Shown here: positions 1 to 5,802 of the stretch, in pieces
Layout of the letters: the number at the start of each line of letters is the position of its first letter
Position numbering within the stretch: the first letter of the stretch is position 1
Assembly (NCBI GenBank): GCA_038062935.1
Contig: JBBTWG010000035.1
Coordinates: 1-8,453, forward strand
Reading direction: 5' to 3'
DNA from: JBBTWG01 sp038062935
Lineage (GTDB): Bacteria; Patescibacteriota; Gracilibacteria; UBA1369; UBA12463
DNA: 8,453 bases
The notes under the pieces: model-generated
Told to the model about the DNA's origin: nothing
The model's database searches: none
What the model saw: the letters and a program-made list of their open reading frames with translations, nothing else
Position numbers and translations under genes: made by a program

Positions 1-76
1 TGGTGCGCCCGGCAGGATTCGAACCTGCGGCCACCAGCTCCGCAAGCTGATGCTCTATCCCCTGAGCTACGAGCGC
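1..76 (-). tRNA. tRNA-Arg, anticodon GCG, CCA encoded
   Basis: The minus strand folds into a complete 76-nt cloverleaf. The acceptor stem is GCGCTCG with CGGGCGC (one T-G pair). The D arm is GCTC/GAGC with an 8-nt loop, and the anticodon arm is TCAGC/GCTGG around loop TTGCGGA. A 5-nt variable loop follows, then T arm GCAGG/CCTGC around TTCGAAT, discriminator A, and a genomically encoded CCA at bases 1-3. The anticodon occupies plus-strand bases 41-43 and reads GCG, which decodes the arginine codon CGC (and CGU by wobble). C35 and an A in the D loop at the usual position 20 agree with arginine identity. A weak -10 (TATTAC, minus strand, 93-98) lies upstream, but the phosphatase gene ends only 38 bp away on the same strand, so co-transcription and processing is equally possible. 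Confidence 0.97.
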
Positions 77-114
77 ATATGTGTGTGGTACGGTAATAGA
101 AAATCTGTTTTTTA

Positions 115-906
115 TCAAGCTTTGGCGAGTCTTTTCATTGTTTTTACGGCTTCTGCGTGGATTTTTGTGTTGGTCGCGAGCATGGCTTTTTGGTCGTATT
201 GGAGTGGAGTTCCGTCGGTATTGGTGATGCGGCCGCCGGCTTCTGTCAGGATAAGCGCTCCGGCTGCGATGTCCCAGGGATAGAGGCCAAATTCCCAGAA
301 TCCGTCGAAGGTTCCGTTGGCGACGTAGCAGAGATCGAGTGCTGCTGAGCCGAAACGACGGATGCCTTGTGTGTTGTTGATGATTTCTTTGAAAATTTCG
401 AGGTTTTCATGCTTGTAGGCTGGGTGAAAACCGGTCGCAAAGAGTGAATCCTGCATCGTTTTTACTTTTGAGACATGTATTTTTTTCCCGTTCTGCGATG
501 CACCTTTTCCTTTTTCTGCAGCGAACATATTTTTTTGTGCAGGATTGTAGACGACTCCAACGATTCTTGTTCCACGATGCTCGAGCCCTATGGAGACGGC
601 AAAAAATGGAATGTTTCGAATGAAATTTTTGGTGCCGTCGATAGGATCGATGATCCAACGGAATTCATTTTTTTTCTCTCCGGCGACTTGGTGTTTTGAG
701 TTTCCGGTTTCTTCTCCGAGTATTTCGTGAAGTGGGAATGTTCTTTTGATTTTCTGGATTAGAAATTTTTCTACTTCTTTGTCGGCCTGTGTGACGAGAT
801 CGCCCGGGCGAGATTTTTGCTTTATTCTCAGCGTTTTTTTCTGGTAATTCATGATAATTTCTCCGGCTTCTTTGGCGATCTTTTTTGTAAATTCAAGATA
901 ATTCAT
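115..906 (-). CDS. Inositol monophosphatase family protein (SuhB-like)
   Basis: This is a Mg2+-dependent, Li+-sensitive-type sugar or inositol phosphate phosphatase, cytosolic, 263 residues, the family's normal length. All family motifs are visible: VTQAD at 38-42, GEE at 64-66, the metal-binding signature DPIDGT at 87-92 (Asp87 and Asp90 are ligands), and WDIAAG at 211-216, whose Asp212 completes the metal site. The FGSAALDLCYVANG stretch at 185-198 is the usual substrate-side element. The substrate cannot be fixed from sequence: myo-inositol-1-phosphate, histidinol phosphate, NADP(H) or PAP phosphatases share this fold. The ATG at 906 is preferred because a -10 box lies 6 nt upstream and nothing earlier fits; there is no Shine-Dalgarno. 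The gene ends in TGA followed at once by TAA. The tRNA-Arg gene follows 38 bp downstream on the same strand. Confidence 0.93.
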   Translation of the reverse strand: MNYLEFTKKIAKEAGEIIMNYQKKTLRIKQKSRPGDLVTQADKEVEKFLIQKIKRTFPLHEILGEETGNSKHQVAGEKKNEFRWIIDPIDGTKNFIRNIPFFAVSIGLEHRGTRIVGVVYNPAQKNMFAAEKGKGASQNGKKIHVSKVKTMQDSLFATGFHPAYKHENLEIFKEIINNTQGIRRFGSAALDLCYVANGTFDGFWEFGLYPWDIAAGALILTEAGGRITNTDGTPLQYDQKAMLATNTKIHAEAVKTMKRLAKA

Positions 907-912
907 GCGTTT

Positions 913-941
913 AGTATAGCTCTTTTTTGTGTTTTTGGCAG
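913..941 (-). promoter_or_regulatory. Leftward promoter of the phosphatase gene, leaderless type
   Basis: On the minus strand a -10 TATACT (913-918) lies 17 bp downstream of CTGCCA (936-941), which matches four of six bases of TTGACA. The -10 ends 6 nt before the ATG at 906. A start point about 7 nt after the -10 would therefore fall on the start codon, giving a leaderless mRNA. This is inferred from motif and spacing only. Confidence 0.5.
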
Positions 942-951
942 AAATCTCTTC

Positions 952-966
952 AAAGCCTTCGGCTTT
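952..966. promoter_or_regulatory. Short dyad between two divergent promoters
   Basis: AAAGCC-TTC-GGCTTT is a perfect 6-bp inverted repeat. It sits upstream of the leftward -35 (936-941) and covers the position where a -35 of the rightward promoter (-10 at 981-986) would be. It could be a binding site for a regulator of one or both genes, or a short RNA hairpin. It is too short and lacks the long T run needed for a convincing terminator in either direction. Confidence 0.25.
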
Positions 967-977
967 TCAGAGTGTTT

Positions 978-986
978 TGTTATACT
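978..986 (+). promoter_or_regulatory. Extended -10 promoter of the deacetylase-hydrolase gene
   Basis: TG-T-TATACT (978-986) is a full extended -10 element (TGnTATACT). The ATG at 996 begins 9 nt after it, so transcription would start about 2-3 nt before the start codon. No good -35 is present at 16-18 bp (TTCGGC at 958-963), which is tolerated with an extended -10. It supports the start at 996 over the earlier in-frame ATG at 927. Confidence 0.5.
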
Positions 987-995
987 TTTTCTCGC

Positions 996-2975
996 ATGTC
1001 TTCTCGAGCACAATCTTCTGCTTTTTTTCTTTCTCTTTTTACGCTCTCTATAGTTTTGCAGAGCGTTTTTTCTGGTAGTGTTGTTCTTGCGGCTACCGCT
1101 GTCAGCGTGCAACCAAATGAACTTGGCTTTATTCCTGTTTTGGAATATCACCGATTTGGTGAAAAAGATGAGCGCTGGGTGCGTTCGTATGATGGTTTTC
1201 GTAGCGATCTAGAATGGCTTTATAACAATAACTATCGAGCTGTTTCTGTTCAAGATTATTTCGAGCAAAAAATTAATATTCCTTTCGGTAAGAAGCCTGT
1301 GATTTTCACATTTGATGATGGACACGATTCGCAAATTCAACTCAATGCTTTTGGTGAAGTGATGCCGCACACTGCAGTTTTTATTATGGATGAGTTTTTG
1401 AAAGTGCATCCGGATTTTGGCTCCAGCTCTGTTTTTTATATCAATCGTAATTTCTTTTCCGCCTCTCCAGATCGTCTCGCAGTTTTGAAATATTTAGAAA
1501 AAACTGGACGTGAAGTACAGCAACATACTGCTACGCATACCGATTTGTCGAAAATTCCTGCGCCGCAGGTAGAGGGAGAACTTTCTTGGTTGACAGATCT
1601 TTTTCAGAAAGCGGGTCTTACAATGCATCAGATTTCTATCGCATATCCTTTTGGCGGAGTGCCTATCGCGGAGAACCTGAAAATTGTCCAAAAATATGCA
1701 AAGATCGGATTTCTCGTTGGTGCTGATCCAGCCAGAATGCCTTATGATCCAAAATTTGATGCCCATCATATTCCTCGGATACAGGCCATCGATGATGAAT
1801 GGAAACGCTGGTTCCGGAGAGCTCCGGGCGTAACAGCATTTCAGAAGGACGCAGAAATTTTTATTCCATTTGTGAGTGATGGAAAGCCAGGAATACACAA
1901 AGCTTTTCCGTATCATGCCTGTAATGATCCTGAGGCACAGACTTTCATTGATTTCAAAAGTATGGGGATTTTCGGGAAGTTGAAATATGCACTTTTTGCT
2001 GGATATTTCATGAATTTTCCTTTGATTTTTGAGCGATATTTGCGACAGGAAATTCTGTTTCGTTTTCCGCACGGCATTTATTTTACTTCCAGTACTGCTG
2101 CTGGTGAGACTGGAAAACGTCTTGTTCAAAAGCTTTCGGATGTTTCTGGAAATATGGTGGTGTTCGATATCAAAGAAACTCCGGGAACTGTATCTGATCT
2201 CGAAAAATTAGTTGGTACGGTTCGTTCTTTCAGGGAAAAAGGTTTGTATGTTGTTGCTCGCATCGTGGTTTTCAAGGATCAAAAAACAGCTGCTGCGCAT
2301 CCTTCGTGGGCGATTCAGAATGCTGGTGGGGGAGTATGGCATGATGAAAAAGGTGTTGCGTGGCTCGATCCTTCTCATCCAGAGGCGCAAGATTATATTA
2401 TCGGTCTTGCGAAGAAAGTTGCAGCGATCGGTGTCGATGAAATTCAATATGATTATGTTCGTTTCCCGACAGAAGGAAGTTTAAGCGCGATGCGATTTCA
2501 TAGCGTTGGAGCGGATAAATGGCCGACGATTCGAGATTTTCTTCGTCGTAGCCGCAAAGCCTTGATGCCGACGGGTGTGGCACTATCTGCTGATATTTTT
2601 GGAATTGTGGGATGGAATAAAGGATATGATGCAAAATCAACTGGTCAGAAGATCGAATGTGTTGCTCCTTATCTGGATGCGATTTATCCGATGGGATATC
2701 CTTCGCATTTTGGTCCTGGTTTTGCTGGGTATGATAATCCTGCTGATAAGCCGTATGATTTTACCCATAAAACAACGAAGTTTTTTGTGGATTTTGCGGA
2801 AGGGACATACACTCATATTCGTCCGTGGTTGCAGGCGTTTACGTATCGCGTGACGATTCCGTACAATAGCGATTATATCTATCAGCAAATCAAGGCTACG
2901 AAAGATGCTGGTGGGACGGGATTTGCTCTTTGGAATGCGGGGAATAATTATGATGTGGCGTGGGGGGCGTTCTAA
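996..2975 (+). CDS. Secreted polysaccharide deacetylase (CE4) fused to DUF4015/COG1306 glycoside-hydrolase-like domain
   Basis: The protein has 659 residues. A signal peptide occupies about 1-33, with a hydrophobic core and a VVLA-A cleavage site, so it is exported. Residues about 45-265 form a CE4 (NodB-type) metal-dependent deacetylase. TFDDG at 105-109 supplies the catalytic base Asp107 and metal ligand Asp108; HTATH at 177-181 supplies metal ligands His177 and His181; YPFGG lies at 217-221. Residues about 358-657 match the putative glycosyl hydrolase domain of COG1306: GIYFTSSTAAG at 360-370, DIKETPGTVSD at 391-401, WLDPSHPEAQDY at 456-467, DEIQYDYVRFP at 481-491 and FALWNAGNNYD at 643-653. 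Acidic residues near 481-482 and 560 are candidate catalytic groups. The linker at about 270-355 is unrecognised. The architecture recalls PgaB (deacetylase plus hydrolase acting on poly-N-acetylglucosamine), but the barrel family differs, so the substrate is unknown. The start at 996 is chosen from the extended -10 just upstream and the clean signal peptide. The stop is TAA. Confidence 0.88.
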   Translation: MSSRAQSSAFFLSLFTLSIVLQSVFSGSVVLAATAVSVQPNELGFIPVLEYHRFGEKDERWVRSYDGFRSDLEWLYNNNYRAVSVQDYFEQKINIPFGKKPVIFTFDDGHDSQIQLNAFGEVMPHTAVFIMDEFLKVHPDFGSSSVFYINRNFFSASPDRLAVLKYLEKTGREVQQHTATHTDLSKIPAPQVEGELSWLTDLFQKAGLTMHQISIAYPFGGVPIAENLKIVQKYAKIGFLVGADPARMPYDPKFDAHHIPRIQAIDDEWKRWFRRAPGVTAFQKDAEIFIPFVSDGKPGIHKAFPYHACNDPEAQTFIDFKSMGIFGKLKYALFAGYFMNFPLIFERYLRQEILFRFPHGIYFTSSTAAGETGKRLVQKLSDVSGNMVVFDIKETPGTVSDLEKLVGTVRSFREKGLYVVARIVVFKDQKTAAAHPSWAIQNAGGGVWHDEKGVAWLDPSHPEAQDYIIGLAKKVAAIGVDEIQYDYVRFPTEGSLSAMRFHSVGADKWPTIRDFLRRSRKALMPTGVALSADIFGIVGWNKGYDAKSTGQKIECVAPYLDAIYPMGYPSHFGPGFAGYDNPADKPYDFTHKTTKFFVDFAEGTYTHIRPWLQAFTYRVTIPYNSDYIYQQIKATKDAGGTGFALWNAGNNYDVAWGAF

Positions 2976-2981
2976 TGCTCG

Positions 2982-3164
2982 GTGGATTTCCAAAAATCAG
3001 GAGAGGTGAATTTTCCTCAAATTTTCAAAAAGTGCTCCGGGCGCGACCAGAAGGATAGTATTTTGGCTAAAAATCGAATTGCAAGCTATTCGATTTTCTT
3101 TATGCCAAAAACCCCATGAAAAATTTATAAACTGGCCGCGCCCCTGTCTTTTTGGAAGACCCAC
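2982..3164. repeat. Long interrupted inverted repeat, possible MITE-like element or structured RNA
   Basis: Nested complementary arms span 183 bp in the gap after the deacetylase-hydrolase gene. Outer arms: GTGGATTTCCAAAAA (2982-2996) with TTTTTGGAAGACCCAC (3149-3164), allowing a one-base gap and a few mismatches. The pairing continues inwards between TCAGGAG (2997-3003) and about 3141-3147. Next, GGGCGCGACCAG (3039-3050) pairs with CTGGCCGCGCCC (3132-3143) at 11 of 12 positions; its outermost bases compete with the outer arm. Then TTTTGGC (3061-3067) pairs perfectly with GCCAAAA (3104-3110). At the centre, AAAATCGAAT (3070-3079) pairs perfectly with ATTCGATTTT (3088-3097) around an 8-nt loop. 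No coding function is evident and no clean target-site duplication was found. It may be a non-autonomous mobile element, a structured 3' UTR or a small RNA. Confidence 0.6.
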
Positions 3165-3190
3165 TAGACTCGTAAATGGCTTATTTGTGT

Positions 3191-3220
3191 GACAAGTCAT
3201 TGTTGACAGTTGTCGTTTTT
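3191..3220 (+). terminator. Candidate intrinsic terminator
   Basis: GACAAGTCA (3191-3199), loop TTGT (3200-3203), then TGAC-AG-TTGTC (3204-3214) gives a 9-bp stem with a 2-nt bulge. It is followed by G and five T (3215-3220). The stem is only moderately GC-rich. It sits between the inverted repeat and the next promoter, where a terminator for the 996-2975 transcript would be expected. Confidence 0.4.
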
Positions 3221-3231
3221 GACACGATTTC

Positions 3232-3260
3232 TTGTGTTTTAAAAATTTTTGTTTTATAAT
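3232..3260 (+). promoter_or_regulatory. Promoter of the 158-residue protein gene, leaderless type
   Basis: A perfect -10 TATAAT (3255-3260) lies 17 bp downstream of TTGTGT (3232-3237), a poor -35 keeping only TTG. The ATG at 3269 begins 8 nt after the -10, so the message would start within a base or two of the start codon. Two perfect TTGACA hexamers lie further up (3203-3208 and 3219-3224) but are 30 bp or more from this -10, so they do not pair with it. Confidence 0.5.
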
Positions 3261-3268
3261 TCGCGTCC

Positions 3269-3745
3269 ATGAATCCAAGAACTCCTTCTGGTCCGAAATC
3301 TTCCCCTGAACTTACCCCTCAGGATGCTCTTGTGCATGACTCTGTTCGAAAATTTTCTCCGCATATTCCTCCTGATTCATTGGTGCCTTTTACTGAGTTT
3401 TTCCGATCGTTGAGTGCTTTGAATCATTCTTCCAGTAATAGTAAAAATCCTGTGTATGTTGTTGTTAGTTTTTTAATGAAGCTCTTTCAATTTTCTTCCA
3501 CGCAAGATCGTCATTCTCGACAACTTGGCGACTATGCTCATAGAATTCTCGGGAATTTCAGAGGGAAGGGCCCACTTTCTGCAAGAATTGATGCTGTTGT
3601 TGGTCTTCTTTTTGATATTAATCGTAACTTTCGCACTGATTCAGGGAGTACCGGCTCTCAAGTTCGTGCTCATGTGACATCAGAAGTAAGGAACAGAGTT
3701 CGCCTTATCCGATCTACGCGTGATCCTTTGGATAGACATAGTTAA
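3269..3745 (+). CDS. Unrecognised basic protein, 158 residues
   Basis: I do not recognise this protein. It has 158 residues with no cysteine or tryptophan. It begins with a Pro/Ser-rich, probably disordered stretch (about 1-25) and is clearly basic, especially in the last 30 residues, which are Arg-rich. The middle (about 60-75 and 103-118) holds amphipathic or hydrophobic segments that could pack as helices, but no convincing signal peptide or membrane anchor. Reality as a gene is supported by a perfect TATAAT 8 nt before the ATG, the spacing seen at its neighbours, and by its position in an otherwise empty gap. The stop is TAA. An AT-only imperfect hairpin (about 3742-3774) follows but is a weak terminator at best. 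uvrB starts 89 bp later from its own promoter. No function is proposed. Confidence 0.65.
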   Translation: MNPRTPSGPKSSPELTPQDALVHDSVRKFSPHIPPDSLVPFTEFFRSLSALNHSSSNSKNPVYVVVSFLMKLFQFSSTQDRHSRQLGDYAHRILGNFRGKGPLSARIDAVVGLLFDINRNFRTDSGSTGSQVRAHVTSEVRNRVRLIRSTRDPLDRHS

Positions 3746-3795
3746 AATATTTTTTATTATTGTCAATATTTAAAAGGCTGTTCTGGGTATTGGCC

Positions 3796-3824
3796 TTGGC
3801 TGCTTTCGTTTTTTTCTTTATCAT
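3796..3824 (+). promoter_or_regulatory. Promoter of uvrB, near-leaderless
   Basis: TTGGCT (3796-3801, four of six matches to TTGACA) is followed after 17 bp by TATCAT (3819-3824, five of six matches to TATAAT). The uvrB ATG at 3835 begins 10 nt after the -10, predicting a leader of only a few bases. No LexA-type operator was recognised here. Confidence 0.45.
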
Positions 3825-3834
3825 TTCCCTTACT

Positions 3835-5802
3835 ATGAAATTTGAACTTGTCAGTGAGTTTCAGCCGAAAGGGGATCAGCCGAATGCGATTGCGAATTTG
3901 GTGAAGGGGATCGATGGTGGGAAGAAAGATCAGGTTTTGCTGGGAGCGACGGGGACGGGGAAGACTTTTGTGATTGCTCAGACGATTGCGAAGGTGCAGA
4001 AACCGACTTTGATTTTGGCGCATAATAAAACTCTCACAGCTCAACTGTGTGCGGAGCTTCGTGAGTTTTTCCCGAAGAATGCGGTGAGTTATTTCGTGTC
4101 GTATTATGATTATTATCAGCCAGAGGCTTATTTGCCTTCGAGTGATACGTATATCGAGAAAGATGCTTCGATCAATGAAGAGATTGAGAAATTTCGTCAT
4201 GCGGCGACGGTGAATTTGCTCACGCGGCCGGATACGATTGTTGTGGCTTCCGTCTCGTGTATTTACGGTCTCGGTTCGGTTCAGGATTACAAAGATTTGG
4301 CGGTTCGTTTGAAACTTGGTCAGCAGATTCCTCGCGATACATTGCTGCGAAAATTATCAGATATTCAGTTTACGCGGAGCAATATGGAGTTTCGGCAAGG
4401 GATGTTCCATGTGCTCGGTGATACGGTGGAGATTTTTCCTCCGAATCAGGATACGATTTTCCGACTAGAATTTTTTGGTGATGAATTGGAGAAAATTTCT
4501 GAAGTGGAGGAATTTACTGGTGAATTGATCCGAGAGCTCAAGGAGCTCACGATTTTTCCTGCGAAACATGCGGTGACGACTCCGGAGAAGATTAAACGCG
4601 CGATCGATTTGATTCGAGCTGATCTGGATCTTTCGCACAAGGCGCTCCAGAAAATGGGAAAAATGCTCGAGGCAGAACGTCTCAAAACTCGCACGGAATA
4701 TGATCTCGAAATTCTCTTGGAGACTGGATATTGTCAGGGGATTGAGAATTATACGCGATATCTTTCGAATGGTGCTCCGGGTGCGACGCCGATTTGCTTG
4801 CTGGATTATTTTCCGGATGATTTTCTGATGGTGGTGGATGAATCACACATCACTATTCCGCAGATTGGTGGCATGCATAACGGGAATTATTCTCGAAAAC
4901 AGACGTTGATCGATTATGGTTTTCGGCTTCCTTCTGCGCATGATAATCGTCCTTTGAATTTTCAGGAATTTGAATCACATATGAATCAAGTGGTGTATTT
5001 GTCTGCGACTCCGTCGAAATATGAAATGGAGAAATCTGGAAAAGATAATGTTGTGGAGCTCATTATTCGTCCGACTGGATTGATTGATCCTACAGTAGAG
5101 GTGCGTCCTTCGAAGCATCAGATTGATGATGTTTTGAAAGAGATTCATCGAGCAATTGCCCGCAAAGAGCGTGCGCTCATTACGACTTTGACGAAAAAAT
5201 CTTCCGAAGATCTCACGGAGTTTTTGATTGATGCAGGAATTAAAGTGAAATATCTGCATTCAGACATCGACACGCTTGATCGTATCGAAATTTTGCGTGA
5301 TTTGCGTCTCGGAAAGATTGATGTGATTGTGGGAATTAACTTGCTTCGAGAAGGTTTGGATCTTCCGGAGGTTTCGTTTATTGCTATTCTGGATGCGGAT
5401 AAACAGGGATTTTTGCGTTCGACTTCTGCGCTCATTCAGACGATTGGGCGTGCGGCGCGTAATGTGAATGGGTTTGTCGTGATGTATGCCGATCGCATGA
5501 CGGATGCGATGAATGCGGCTCTTGGTGAAACAGATCGTCGTCGCGCGAAACAGGTCGCGTACAATGAGAAGCATGGTATTACGCCGCAGACGATTTTGAA
5601 AGCGATCAAGGATATCGCGATGTTTCGGAAGAAAGAGGAAATTAAACGTATTGATACGAAGCGTATTCCGAAGGCGGAATTACAGTTTGTGATTCAGAAT
5701 CTGGAACAACAAATGGAGCTCGCTTCAGAAAATCTGGAATTCGAGAAAGCCGCAAGTCTTCGCGATGAAATCAATCGTATCAAAGCGACGGTAGAGAAGT
5801 GA
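3835..5802 (+). CDS. uvrB: UvrABC excinuclease subunit B
   Basis: UvrB is the damage-verifying helicase-like ATPase of bacterial nucleotide excision repair; it receives DNA from UvrA and recruits UvrC. The 655-residue protein is close to standard length and complete. Walker A GATGTGKT lies at 37-44. The beta-hairpin that clamps a DNA strand lies at about 89-112, including SYYDYYQPEAYLP. Walker B DESH is at 335-338, SATP at 390-393, the motif V region VGINLLREGLDLPEV at 499-513 and motif VI QTIGRAARN at 535-543. A C-terminal UVR motif at about 614-649 contacts UvrC. No key residue is missing. The start at 3835 is chosen because the protein begins with the normal KFEL..FQPKGDQP stretch and a promoter fits just upstream; an in-frame TTG at 3760 would add a spurious hydrophobic segment. 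The last 23 bp overlap the end of the convergent exonuclease-helicase gene. Confidence 0.98.
   Translation: MKFELVSEFQPKGDQPNAIANLVKGIDGGKKDQVLLGATGTGKTFVIAQTIAKVQKPTLILAHNKTLTAQLCAELREFFPKNAVSYFVSYYDYYQPEAYLPSSDTYIEKDASINEEIEKFRHAATVNLLTRPDTIVVASVSCIYGLGSVQDYKDLAVRLKLGQQIPRDTLLRKLSDIQFTRSNMEFRQGMFHVLGDTVEIFPPNQDTIFRLEFFGDELEKISEVEEFTGELIRELKELTIFPAKHAVTTPEKIKRAIDLIRADLDLSHKALQKMGKMLEAERLKTRTEYDLEILLETGYCQGIENYTRYLSNGAPGATPICLLDYFPDDFLMVVDESHITIPQIGGMHNGNYSRKQTLIDYGFRLPSAHDNRPLNFQEFESHMNQVVYLSATPSKYEMEKSGKDNVVELIIRPTGLIDPTVEVRPSKHQIDDVLKEIHRAIARKERALITTLTKKSSEDLTEFLIDAGIKVKYLHSDIDTLDRIEILRDLRLGKIDVIVGINLLREGLDLPEVSFIAILDADKQGFLRSTSALIQTIGRAARNVNGFVVMYADRMTDAMNAALGETDRRRAKQVAYNEKHGITPQTILKAIKDIAMFRKKEEIKRIDTKRIPKAELQFVIQNLEQQMELASENLEFEKAASLRDEINRIKATVEK

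Noticed and set aside
927..995. Earlier ATG for the deacetylase-hydrolase gene at 927
   Set aside because: It would put 23 residues with no signal-like character before a good signal peptide. The extended -10 at 978-986 lies inside it, so a message from that promoter cannot contain the 927 start.
1494..2129. Minus-strand open frame of 211 codons
   Set aside because: It lies wholly antisense to the deacetylase-hydrolase gene, has no family signature, and is Ser/Lys/Arg-rich in the way of shadow frames.
2997..3278. Minus-strand open frame of 93 codons across the inverted repeat
   Set aside because: It runs through palindromic arms, the terminator and the rightward promoter, has no recognisable domain and begins inside the next gene. 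It is open by chance, or a by-product of a repeat element.
3760..3834. In-frame TTG-started extension of uvrB adding 25 residues with a membrane-helix-like stretch
   Set aside because: UvrB is cytosolic and normally begins at the KFEL..FQPKGDQP segment. The extension overlaps the -35/-10 pair at 3796-3824, and T-rich DNA reads as Phe/Leu/Val by chance.
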